Assembly: GCA_003202005.1 (NCBI GenBank)
Contig: QJJF01000019.1
Coordinates: forward strand, 1 to 47,230
Length of the DNA: 47,230 nt
Source of the DNA: Williamsia faeni
Lineage (GTDB): Bacteria; Actinomycetota; Actinomycetes; Mycobacteriales; Mycobacteriaceae
Direction: 5' to 3'
This document shows, piece by piece, positions 16,313-24,067 of this stretch; position 1 is the first letter of the stretch; the number at the start of each line of letters is the position of its first letter. Made by a program: the position numbers and the translations under genes. Under the pieces are notes generated by a model that saw nothing but the letters and a program-made list of their open reading frames with translations, had not been told where the DNA came from and searched no databases.

Positions 16313-17044
16313 CTATCCGGCCAGATCTCGATCGCCCGTCTCTTCACGAATGACGCGGATGGTTCCGACGATGTGTCTTTCCATTTCTTCACGAGCGCGT
16401 TGTTGATCACCGTCGCGGATTGCGTCGGTGATGGCGCGGTGGTCGTGTTGGCGGTCGGCGAGAGCGTTGGAAAGCGGATTCGCGACACCGGCGGTATTGA
16501 TCAGGAAATCTGACAGGTCCCACATGCGCTGGGATGTCTCAGCCATGATTCGGGAGTGGGCCATGCGGTGTATGACTGCGTGGAACTCTCGGTTCTCGAG
16601 TCGGTAGCCGTGAGCACGGACGACGGGATCGGTTGCAGTGATGAGACCGTCGACGTGCGCAGACACGGCGTCGAGGTCTCGTAGCTGGGCATCGGTGCGA
16701 CGAAGAGCTGCGACGCCGGCGATGGTTCCTTCAAATCCGCCGAAGAGTGTGAAGAAGTCCTGGACTTCCTGCTTGCTGTACGACACCACCTGAATGCCGA
16801 CCTGGGGAACTATGTCGATCAGTTTGTCGCTCGACAGGCGCCGCAATGCATCCATGACGGGTTGTTTGCTGACACCGAATTCCTGGCGGACCGTCTCGAC
16901 AACGATCTTCTCCCCAGAGTGGTAGCGCCCTTCGAGAAGGCGGCTCTTCAGGGTGTCGTACAGCGCGGAGGACAGCCGAGCACCGGTGAGGCGGACGCTG
17001 GCCAGCGCCGCTGCCGCGTCCACAGCGGGATCGGGCGTGGTCAT
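16313..17044 (-). CDS. GntR-family regulator, FCD (FadR) type
   Basis: A 243-residue transcription factor with an N-terminal winged helix (about residues 20-90, with SALYDTLKSRLLEGRYHSGEKI and VSKQPVMDALRRLSSDKLI) and a C-terminal all-helical FCD ligand domain (about 100-230). The FCD metal-binding Asp and His are plausible in EFHAVIHRMAHS and DHRAITDAI. FCD regulators usually bind organic acids and repress a neighbouring catabolic operon. It is divergent from the seven-gene run starting at 17335, with 290 bases of repeat-rich DNA between, so control of that run is the natural inference. No good ribosome binding site precedes the ATG; it may be leaderless. Confidence 0.9.
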   Translation of the reverse strand: MTTPDPAVDAAAALASVRLTGARLSSALYDTLKSRLLEGRYHSGEKIVVETVRQEFGVSKQPVMDALRRLSSDKLIDIVPQVGIQVVSYSKQEVQDFFTLFGGFEGTIAGVAALRRTDAQLRDLDAVSAHVDGLITATDPVVRAHGYRLENREFHAVIHRMAHSRIMAETSQRMWDLSDFLINTAGVANPLSNALADRQHDHRAITDAIRDGDQQRAREEMERHIVGTIRVIREETGDRDLAG

Positions 17045-17163
17045 GGCGTAACGCTATCGAATTGTTCGCCGAATTGCGGTAGATGAGTTGACGATCTTGA
17101 CGTGCTGGTCGGTGTCGTACCGATCATTCGATTCCTCTCTGCACGATTCCACTGCAACTACTT

Positions 17164-17228
17164 GCATTCTAGTACTTGTGGTCTGCATCACTGTAAGTTA
17201 CCGTTGACTGGAACGCTAGCATTCCAGT
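17164..17228. promoter_or_regulatory. Divergent control region with several repeats
   Basis: Three signals lie here. GCATTCTAGT is at 17164-17173. CACTGTAAGTTAC at 17189-17201 has the GTAA-G-TTAC core of the shared ACTGTAA motif. ACTGGAA (17207-17213) and TTCCAGT (17222-17228) form an exact inverted repeat around CGCTAGCA. The region lies between the GntR gene and the LLM gene. The ATGCTAG/ATTCTAG words recur at the promoter near 20280, making them candidates for GntR binding. Confidence 0.55.
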
Positions 17229-17334
17229 TCAAACTGGTCGAGAGTTCGGCCGGTGCGGGGTGGAGATGGCCTGGCGTTTCCGATCTCGATCGATACGTCG
17301 CGCGGGCGACGGTTCAGCAAGGAGAAATCAGCTC

Positions 17335-18408
17335 ATGGAGTTCAGTATCGGTACGTGCGCGAAAATTGACCAGGTTTCCATGGTCAAGCAGGCAGAAGAC
17401 CTCGGCGTCAGCCACTTCGGCGTAGGAGAAGGTCCTCTGCTCTTCAGTGATCCGTACCAGTTCCTGGCCCTGGCGGCTCGCGAGACCAGCACCATCAAGC
17501 TCGGCACGATGGTCACCAACCCGCTCACGCGGATCGCTCCGGTGACTGCGAATTCGATGGCCACCCTCAACGCCTTGGCGCCCGGTCGCACCTATCTCGG
17601 CATCGGCACTGCGAACAATGCGCTGCGTTCGATGGGCAATAGCCCGGCGAAGATCTCCGAACTGATGCACGCCATCGAGGTCTCGAAGGAACTGATGGCC
17701 GGCCGCCGGACGACTCATACCTGGCGCGGGCAGACCACCGAGGTGGAGTTTCTCGACAAGGAAAGCGGTTATTACAACGTCACGGACAACATTCCGATCT
17801 GGGTCGCGGCCGGTGGACCCCGCGGTTTGGCCGAGGCGGTGAAGTATGCCGATGCCATTGTCTACTGCCTCGGACCGAACACGGACATGATCAAACTGAT
17901 CCGCAGTCGCCTGGACAAGGCGGTTGCCGACGTCGGCCGTGCGCCGGGTTCGGTCAAGCTGGTGTCGCTGTCGTGGTTCTACCAGCTCGAGAACGGTGAA
18001 ACCTGGGAAGACGGCGTCACCAACGGATTTGGCTCCGGACCGATCAGCTCGTGCATCACCAACGCCGGCCTGATGGACCAGCACCGCGACATCCTCGGCG
18101 ACCAGATTGTCGATGCGTCGATCACCGCCGCCCAGCAATACCTGGGCGATCCCACTGCCGCAGACCAACCGCACTATCTCGACACCTGGGCAAAGTACCT
18201 GCGCGGCCTCGACCCCAGGCACCGGCCGATCATCACCAAAGAACTGGTCGACTACTGGTGCCTGTACGGATCGCCGGCCGAACTGCGCGAAAAGACGGCT
18301 CTGATGCGCGAATCCGGTGTCGACATCACCCAGGTCTTCCTGTCGAATCCCTTCACCGCCCGCCGTGACATCGACAAGATCGGCCATTCGATCCTCGCTC
18401 ACGCCTGA
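17335..18408 (+). CDS. LLM-class flavin-dependent oxidoreductase
   Basis: A 357-residue luciferase-like TIM barrel, using either FMNH2 and oxygen or cofactor F420. It opens with MEFSIGTCAKIDQVSMVKQAEDLGVSHFG, the usual first strand and helix, and shows IKLGTMVTNPLTRIAPVTANSMATLNALAPGRTYLGIG, the typical strand with a cis-peptide-type turn, then VWAAGGPRGLAEA-like cofactor-site sequence (IPIWVAAGGPRGL). Actinomycete members of this size are often F420-dependent reductases or dehydrogenases; flavin monooxygenases of the RutA type are the other possibility. The ATG at 17335 follows AAGGAG. It is the first gene of the run and is followed after 30 bases by the isochorismatase-fold gene. Confidence 0.9.
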   Translation: MEFSIGTCAKIDQVSMVKQAEDLGVSHFGVGEGPLLFSDPYQFLALAARETSTIKLGTMVTNPLTRIAPVTANSMATLNALAPGRTYLGIGTANNALRSMGNSPAKISELMHAIEVSKELMAGRRTTHTWRGQTTEVEFLDKESGYYNVTDNIPIWVAAGGPRGLAEAVKYADAIVYCLGPNTDMIKLIRSRLDKAVADVGRAPGSVKLVSLSWFYQLENGETWEDGVTNGFGSGPISSCITNAGLMDQHRDILGDQIVDASITAAQQYLGDPTAADQPHYLDTWAKYLRGLDPRHRPIITKELVDYWCLYGSPAELREKTALMRESGVDITQVFLSNPFTARRDIDKIGHSILAHA

Positions 18409-18438
18409 GCAATCGTCACTGAATCAAGGAGCTTCACA

Positions 18439-19056
18439 ATGGAACTCGATCCCCGCACCACCGCGCTCATCGTCGTGCATTGTCAGGGCGATGTCGTCGG
18501 CCCCGACGGCGCCTTCTCCGATTTCTTCTATAACCAGGTCGTCGAACGTGACGTCGTCGCACGCATCGGTCAACTCGCCGACGGGGTACGACGGGCCGGC
18601 GCGCACGTCTTCTACACGAGAGTGGCCTTCAAACCCGACCTGTCCGACCTCCAGGTGAACTCGCCGATTCTCGGCATTGTGGAGCAATCCGGTTGTCTCC
18701 AGGAGGGCAAGCCACTGACGGATATCATCGAGCCGCTTTCCCCGCACCCCGACGACGTGGTTATCACCCACCAGCGGGTCGGCGGGTTCGAAGGCAGCGC
18801 ACTGGACCAGGCGCTGCGCAGCCGCGGCGTCACCACAGTGGTCTTCGCCGGAGTCGCCACCAACTTTTCGGTCGAAGGTACCGCACGCGTGGCCAGCGAT
18901 CTGGGCTACCGAACCGTCGTCGTGGACGACGCGTGCTCGGCGGCCACGCCCGAGACTCATTCGTCCAGCATCCAATCGCTGAGCCTGCTCGCTGATATCA
19001 CCTCGGTCGACGAAGTGACGCAAGCCCTTTCGGTCGGCGCGGGTGGCGTCTCGTAG
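18439..19056 (+). CDS. Isochorismatase-fold protein with altered catalytic triad
   Basis: A 205-residue member of the isochorismatase/cysteine hydrolase superfamily, recognised by TTALIVV at the first strand, GGFEGSALDQALRSRGVTTVVFAGVATNFSVEGTAR and the ending helix. The family's Asp-Lys-Cys triad is missing: the first-strand Asp is His14 (VVHCQGD), the Lys is His111 (ITHQRVGGF) and the nucleophilic Cys is Ser144 (ATNFSVEG). True isochorismatases lack the Cys, but losing all three is unusual. It may use another mechanism or only bind ligand. The ATG at 18439 has AAGGAG upstream. It lies between the LLM and MDR genes, a pairing reminiscent of RutA/RutB. Confidence 0.88.
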   Translation: MELDPRTTALIVVHCQGDVVGPDGAFSDFFYNQVVERDVVARIGQLADGVRRAGAHVFYTRVAFKPDLSDLQVNSPILGIVEQSGCLQEGKPLTDIIEPLSPHPDDVVITHQRVGGFEGSALDQALRSRGVTTVVFAGVATNFSVEGTARVASDLGYRTVVVDDACSAATPETHSSSIQSLSLLADITSVDEVTQALSVGAGGVS

Positions 19057-19106
19057 CGATGCACTCGTACCCAACCTGTCGTCCAGAGAATCAAGGAGCC
19101 CGATAG

Positions 19107-20216
19107 ATGACCCAGTCGATGCTGGTGGCCCGGCTGCATGAGATCAACCAGCCCATGAAGTTGGAGAGGTTGCCGATACCGCAGCCACGCCCGACCGATG
19201 TGGTGGTGCAGGTCAAGGCGTGCAACGTTGTGCCCAACCTCAACAACGTGCTCGCCACCTATGCCGAGTGGTTTCCGTACTTGCCCCTGCCGGAGCTGCC
19301 CGCGGTGTTCGGACTGGACTCGGCCGGTGTGGTGTCTGCGGTCGGGGACGAGGTCGGCAGCGTGCAGGTGGGGGACCGGGTCTACGTCAACCCCGGACTG
19401 TCGTGTGGTGCCTGTCGTGCCTGCCATGCCGGCAAGGATCAGAACTGCGACAGCTACACCTTCATGGGGTACTTCGCCTTCGGGCCCAACGGGCAGCAGT
19501 GTTTCGATGCCTACCCCTATGGCGGTCTCGGCGAGTATCTGACAGCGCCGGGGCGGAATCTGGTCAAAATCGCCGACTCCGTCAGTTTCGAGGAGGCCGC
19601 CAGATTCGGCTACCTGGGCACCTCGTTCTCCGCACTCCGCAAGGCTGCCGCAGGACCGGACACGACAGTCCTCGTCAACGGAATTTCCGGCACACTCGGG
19701 CTAGGAGCGTGCATGAATGCCCTCGCCATGGGCGTGCCCCGCATCCTGGGGACCGGTCGTGACGCCGCACTTCTCGAGGATGTTCGCAGCATCGCGCCCG
19801 AACGAATTAGTGTGCACGCGGTCGGCGCCGGCAACGTGAGCGAGTGGGCACGCATCGAGAACGACGGCCGGGGAGTCGACATCGTCATCGACGCGGTCGG
19901 CCCCGGCGCACCCGCCGAGTCGATGCTCGACGCAATCGCTGCCCTGGGTCGCGGGGGCGTGGCCGTCGATATCGGTGGAATGATGGAAAAGCCGGCGCTG
20001 GATATGTTTTCAATGATGTGCTCGCAGATCTCAGTACTGGGCAGCCTGTGGTTCTCGACCAGAGAAGCGCAAGAGATGGCCGACATGGCCGCTCGTGGTG
20101 TCCTGGATCTGAGCGTGCTGGAGCACCACACCTTTCCCCTCGAAGAGATCAACGAAGCACTCGGCGCCCTCCCGGCGCGGCACGGCGGATTCACCAACTT
20201 CGTCAGTGTGCCCTGA
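19107..20216 (+). CDS. MDR alcohol dehydrogenase-like protein without the catalytic zinc site
   Basis: A 369-residue medium-chain dehydrogenase/reductase. The structural-zinc loop is intact: Cys100, Cys103, Cys106 and Cys114 in CGACRACHAGKDQNC. The catalytic-zinc ligands are not: the usual second Cys of KACGVCH is Val42 (KACNVVPN), the His-Glu of GHE is Leu70-Asp71 (FGLDSAG), and the later Cys is replaced by Tyr in FGYLGTSF. The Rossmann motif NGISGTLGLGA is present. It may therefore be an NAD(P)H-dependent ene or quinone-type reductase rather than an alcohol dehydrogenase. AAGGAG precedes the start. It is the third gene of the run, followed by its own palindrome-rich promoter. Confidence 0.87.
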   Translation: MTQSMLVARLHEINQPMKLERLPIPQPRPTDVVVQVKACNVVPNLNNVLATYAEWFPYLPLPELPAVFGLDSAGVVSAVGDEVGSVQVGDRVYVNPGLSCGACRACHAGKDQNCDSYTFMGYFAFGPNGQQCFDAYPYGGLGEYLTAPGRNLVKIADSVSFEEAARFGYLGTSFSALRKAAAGPDTTVLVNGISGTLGLGACMNALAMGVPRILGTGRDAALLEDVRSIAPERISVHAVGAGNVSEWARIENDGRGVDIVIDAVGPGAPAESMLDAIAALGRGGVAVDIGGMMEKPALDMFSMMCSQISVLGSLWFSTREAQEMADMAARGVLDLSVLEHHTFPLEEINEALGALPARHGGFTNFVSVP

Positions 20217-20274
20217 CCACCAATCGGACTGGTGTGAGACTTGCGTCATAGCACTGGGCCGCGTAGTTTCAATA

Positions 20275-20294
20275 CTAGACGTCTAGCATGCTAG
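20275..20294. promoter_or_regulatory. Two overlapping perfect palindromes
   Basis: CTAGACGTCTAG (20275-20286) and CTAGCATGCTAG (20283-20294) are each perfect 12-base palindromes and share CTAG, giving three evenly spaced CTAG centres. They lie 29 bases before the TfdB-like start at 20323. CTAG is rare in high-GC genomes, so this is unlikely by chance. It suggests an internal operator that separates the last four genes from the first three. Confidence 0.7.
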
Positions 20295-20322
20295 ATGCAT
20301 TAGCCGGAACGGAACGAATACG

Positions 20323-22155
20323 ATGCCTGATTTTGATACTGACGTGCTCGTCGTCGGCACCGGCCCCGCCGGGTCTGCCGCGGCACTCGCGCTGGCCACC
20401 TATGGGGTGCGGGTGCACATGGTGAGCAAATGGAACTGGCTCGCGAACACGCCTCGCGCTCACATCACCAACCAGCGCACTGTGGAAGTCTTGCGCGACT
20501 TGGGTGTTGAGGACGAGGCGGCGAAGTACGCCACCCCGTGGGAGTTGATGGGCGACACCTTGTTCGCGACCAGCCTCGCCGGTGACGAGGTCGCCCGGGT
20601 CCGCACCTGGGGGACCGGCGATGACCGGGTCGGCGATTACACCGTCGGCAGCCCCTGTGGACTGCTGGACATCCCGCAGCTCTACATGGAGCCGGTGTTG
20701 TTCAAGAACGCGGCCGAACGCGGCGCGACCTTTTCCTTCAACACCGAGTACCTCTCCCATGTGCAGGACGAGAGCGGGCTGACCGCGACCCTGCGCGAAC
20801 GCCTCACCGGACGCGAATACACGATCCGCGCCCAGTATCTCATCGGCGCCGATGGAGCTCGGTCCACCGTCGCCGACGAGATCGGCCTCAAGATCGAGGG
20901 CGAAATGGCCCGCGCGGCAACCGCTTACGTTCTTTTCAAGGCGGACTTGAGTCGCTACGTCGGGCACCGGCCCAGCATCTTGCACTGGATCATGACTCCG
21001 AGTGCCAACTTCGGCGAGATCGGCATGGGTCTGCTGCGGGCAATCCGCCCCTGGGATACCTGGATCGCCGGATGGGGTTACAACATGGCCGATGGCGAGC
21101 CCAGCTTCGACACGGAAATGGTAACCGCGAAAGTCCGTGCGCTGGTCGGCGATCCCGACCTCGACATCGAGATCCAGTCGACCTCGACCTGGCAGGTCAA
21201 TCAGGCCTGCGCCGCCACTTATTCGGTGGGTCGCGCATTCTGCGCCGGCGATGCGGTACACCGACATCCACCGAGCAGCGGACTGGGATCGAACACCTCC
21301 ATCCAGGACTCGTTCAACTTGGCCTGGAAACTCGCTTACGTCGTCAAGGGATTCGCCGACCCGGCACTACTCGAGTCCTATTCGTCCGAACGTCAACCCG
21401 TTGGTGAGCAGATCGTGGCCCGCGCCAATCAATCCCGGGTCGACTACGGACCGCTCAACGCCTGCTTCCGCACCGAAGGCGAAGCCGATCCGGTTGCGGC
21501 CGGTCTGGCCAAACTCCGCGACCCCGGTCCCGCGGGCGTTGCCGTGCGCGAAGCGCTCGCGAAGGCAGTAGAACTCAAGAACTTCGAGTTCAACGCCCAA
21601 GGCGTCGAGCTCAACCAGCGGTACAGTTCCGACGCCGTCGTTCCGGACCCTGCGGCCGGCACCGAAGAGTTTGCCCGCGACCCCCAGTTGTACCTGCAGG
21701 CCACCACCCGGCCCGGCGCCAAACTTCCGCACGCCTGGCTCGTCGACGAGCGGGGCATTCGCGTGTCCACCCTCGACGTCACCGGTAAGGGCCAATTCTC
21801 GCTTCTCACCGGTCTGGGCGGCAGAGCTTGGGAAAAGGCCGTGGCGGCATTGGATCTGCCGTTCTTGTCGGCGATCGTTGTCGGCACCAAAGGTGTCGAA
21901 GACCCCTACTGCGCCTGGCAAAAGGTTCGCGAAACCCACGAAGCCGGCGCAGTGCTGGTGCGGCCCGACGGGTATGTCGCGTGGCGCCAGACCGCAGCGG
22001 TCTGGGATGAGCACGAAGCGCTGAACCAGCTGCAGGCCGCGCTGTCATCAGTCCTCGGTGTCGATCTCGACGAGACCCCCAAGCGTGGGTCTGCCGATAC
22101 CGCAACCATATTCGAAGAGCAAGGAGTGGAACTTGAGCACGCAACCGTTCACTAG
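20323..22155 (+). CDS. FAD-dependent phenol hydroxylase, TfdB-like
   Basis: A 610-residue class A flavoprotein monooxygenase. It has the dinucleotide motif VVGTGPAGSAAA (residues 10-21), TPRAHITNQRTVEVLRDLG typical of the TfdB (2,4-dichlorophenol 6-monooxygenase) branch, the DG motif IGADGARS, the GD motif CAGDAVHRHPP and a C-terminal thioredoxin-like domain (from about residue 430). Such enzymes put a hydroxyl ortho to a phenolic OH with NAD(P)H and oxygen, giving a catechol. With the ring-cleavage genes directly behind, a catechol product is well supported; the substrate is not known. Its end overlaps the start of the MhpC-like gene by 23 bases. Confidence 0.92.
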   Translation: MPDFDTDVLVVGTGPAGSAAALALATYGVRVHMVSKWNWLANTPRAHITNQRTVEVLRDLGVEDEAAKYATPWELMGDTLFATSLAGDEVARVRTWGTGDDRVGDYTVGSPCGLLDIPQLYMEPVLFKNAAERGATFSFNTEYLSHVQDESGLTATLRERLTGREYTIRAQYLIGADGARSTVADEIGLKIEGEMARAATAYVLFKADLSRYVGHRPSILHWIMTPSANFGEIGMGLLRAIRPWDTWIAGWGYNMADGEPSFDTEMVTAKVRALVGDPDLDIEIQSTSTWQVNQACAATYSVGRAFCAGDAVHRHPPSSGLGSNTSIQDSFNLAWKLAYVVKGFADPALLESYSSERQPVGEQIVARANQSRVDYGPLNACFRTEGEADPVAAGLAKLRDPGPAGVAVREALAKAVELKNFEFNAQGVELNQRYSSDAVVPDPAAGTEEFARDPQLYLQATTRPGAKLPHAWLVDERGIRVSTLDVTGKGQFSLLTGLGGRAWEKAVAALDLPFLSAIVVGTKGVEDPYCAWQKVRETHEAGAVLVRPDGYVAWRQTAAVWDEHEALNQLQAALSSVLGVDLDETPKRGSADTATIFEEQGVELEHATVH

Positions 22156-23005
22156 CGTTTGGTCCGACTTGGCCCAAGTTGAGTTCAGTCAGGGATTCAT
22201 CCAGGCCGGCCCCTACCGGACCCGTTACCTGCATGCCGGGGACTCCAGCAAACCCACATTGATACTGCTGCACGGCATCACCGGGCACGCTGAGGCCTAC
22301 GTCCGCAATCTTGCGGTCCATGCCGAACATTTCTCGGTCTGGGCAATCGATTTCATCGGGCACGGCTACAGTTCGAAACCCGACCATCCCCTCGAGATCA
22401 AGCATTACATCGACCACTTGCAGCAGTTCATGGCCGCGATCGATGTCCAGACGGCCTACTTCAGTGGGGAGTCACTCGGTGGTTGGGTCACAGCGCAATT
22501 CGCCAGTGACCATCCCGAGAGTGTCGAGCGGATCGTCCTGAACACCATGGGCGGCACCATGGCCAACCCGAAGGTGATGGAACGGCTCTACACGTTGTCG
22601 ATGGAGGCTGCGAAAGACCCCAGCTGGGACCGGGTCAAAGCTCGACTGGAGTGGCTCATGGCCGACCCGGCGATGGTCACCGACGACTTGATCAAAACCC
22701 GCCAGGCCATCTTCGCCCAGCCGGGCTGGCTCGCGGCCTGCGAATCCAACATGGCTCTGCAGGATCCAGAAACACGGGCCCGCAACATGATCACCGACGA
22801 GGTCCTGGAAAGAATCAAGGCGCCGGCCATGGTGCTCTGGACCACCAAAGACCCGTCGGGCCCGGTCGACGAGGCGCGCCGGATCGCCTCGCACATCCCG
22901 AATTCGCGACTCGAGGTCATGGAGAACTGCGGCCACTGGCCCCAGTACGAGGACGCCGACACTTTCAACAAGCTGCACCTCGATTTCCTTCTCGACCGCA
23001 GCTGA
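22133..23005 (+). CDS. Meta-cleavage product hydrolase, MhpC-like
   Basis: A 290-residue alpha/beta hydrolase close in length to MhpC/BphD C-C bond hydrolases, which split the vinylogous 1,5-diketone made by extradiol cleavage into a carboxylate and 2-hydroxypenta-2,4-dienoate. The oxyanion motif LLHGITGHA, the nucleophile Ser114 in SGESLGGW and the catalytic His268 in CGHWPQYE are visible; the acid is probably the Asp in TTKDPSGPVD. I chose the TTG at 22133, inside the end of the hydroxylase gene, because AAGGAG lies seven bases upstream and it gives the normal length. It is coupled to the TfdB-like gene and precedes the MhpB-like gene by 29 bases. Confidence 0.9.
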   Translation: MSTQPFTSVWSDLAQVEFSQGFIQAGPYRTRYLHAGDSSKPTLILLHGITGHAEAYVRNLAVHAEHFSVWAIDFIGHGYSSKPDHPLEIKHYIDHLQQFMAAIDVQTAYFSGESLGGWVTAQFASDHPESVERIVLNTMGGTMANPKVMERLYTLSMEAAKDPSWDRVKARLEWLMADPAMVTDDLIKTRQAIFAQPGWLAACESNMALQDPETRARNMITDEVLERIKAPAMVLWTTKDPSGPVDEARRIASHIPNSRLEVMENCGHWPQYEDADTFNKLHLDFLLDRS

Positions 23006-23034
23006 GCACTGCACCGCCGAACAAGGAGGTTCTG

Positions 23035-24042
23035 ATGCCGGTCGCTCTGTGCGCCATGTCGCATTCCCCGCTGATGGGGACCAACGACCCCGAGCCGTTG
23101 GTCGTCGCCGAGGTCGACGCGGCGTTCGAGCATGCCCGCTCGTTCATCCGCGACTTCGACCCCGAGTTGGTGGTGATATTCGCGCCCGATCACTACAACG
23201 GCGTGTTCTACGACATGCTCCCGCCGTTTTGCATCGGGTCAGCGGCCACCTCGGTCGGTGACTACGGCACGCAGGCCGGTCCGCTGGATGTCGACAGGGA
23301 CGCCGCCTGGGATATCGCCAGAGCCGTGCTGGCTTCGGGCGTCGACATCGCGGTCTCCGAGCGGATGCATGTCGATCACGGATTTGCCCAGGCTCTGGAG
23401 TTGTTGACCGGCTCGATCACCGCGATCCCGACTGTGCCGGTCTTCGTGAACTCGGTCGGTGAACCGATGACACCGGTCTCGCGGATCCGGCTCCTCGGCG
23501 ACGCCGTGGGCAAGGCAGTGGCCGGCATGGACCGGCGAGTGCTGCTGGTGGGATCTGGTGGGTTGTCTCATGATCCGCCAGTCCCACAGTTCTTCGGCGC
23601 CTCACCCGAGGTGCAGGCCCGATTGATCGACGGACGGAACCCCACCGCCGAACAACGGTCAGCACGAGAACAGCGGGTCATCGATGCCGGACGAGACTTC
23701 GCGGCCGGAGTCTCCACCATGCAACCTCTCAACCCCAAGTGGGACAACCATCTGCTCGAGGTGTTGGCATCGGGTGATCTCACGCCGATCGATTCGTGGA
23801 CCAACGATTGGTTCGTCCAGCAAGCGGGACACTCGTCGCACGAAGTGCGGACGTGGATCGCGGCCTACGCAGCGCTGGCCGCGAATGGCGCGTACACGGT
23901 CGAATCGACCTACTACCGGCCGATTCTCGAGTGGATCGCCGGTTTCGGCATCACCACCGCGCTGCCGGTCACCAACGCGAAGGCTGCCACCCGACGATAT
24001 CAACACAGCGCTCTCGATCTGAAGGCCGTCGAGCCCTCATGA
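23035..24042 (+). CDS. Class III extradiol dioxygenase, MhpB-like
   Basis: A 335-residue LigB-superfamily ring-cleavage enzyme, strongly similar in pattern to E. coli 2,3-dihydroxyphenylpropionate 1,2-dioxygenase. It opens with the LCAMSHSPLMG motif and has PELVVIFAPDHYNGVFYDMLPPFCIG. The two catalytic His of the E. coli enzyme are at the same numbers, His115 in VDHGFAQ and His179 in GLSHDPP, and the ending YYRPILEWIAGFG is conserved. It inserts O2 next to the catechol diol using Fe(II), giving a meta-cleavage product for the MhpC-like hydrolase. A perfect AAGGAGGT precedes the ATG. A 3-alkyl catechol is the likely substrate class. Confidence 0.95.
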   Translation: MPVALCAMSHSPLMGTNDPEPLVVAEVDAAFEHARSFIRDFDPELVVIFAPDHYNGVFYDMLPPFCIGSAATSVGDYGTQAGPLDVDRDAAWDIARAVLASGVDIAVSERMHVDHGFAQALELLTGSITAIPTVPVFVNSVGEPMTPVSRIRLLGDAVGKAVAGMDRRVLLVGSGGLSHDPPVPQFFGASPEVQARLIDGRNPTAEQRSAREQRVIDAGRDFAAGVSTMQPLNPKWDNHLLEVLASGDLTPIDSWTNDWFVQQAGHSSHEVRTWIAAYAALAANGAYTVESTYYRPILEWIAGFGITTALPVTNAKAATRRYQHSALDLKAVEPS

Positions 24043-24067
24043 TCAAGGACCACAACAACTCTCGGCC

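Noticed and set aside
19107-20216. Canonical zinc alcohol dehydrogenase
   Set aside because: The catalytic zinc ligands are replaced; only the structural zinc lobe is intact, so I named it at fold level.
22651-23034. N-terminal extension of the MhpB-like protein
   Set aside because: The frame is open upstream, but it overlaps the hydrolase gene; the perfect AAGGAGGT and residue numbering identical to the E. coli enzyme fix the start at 23035.
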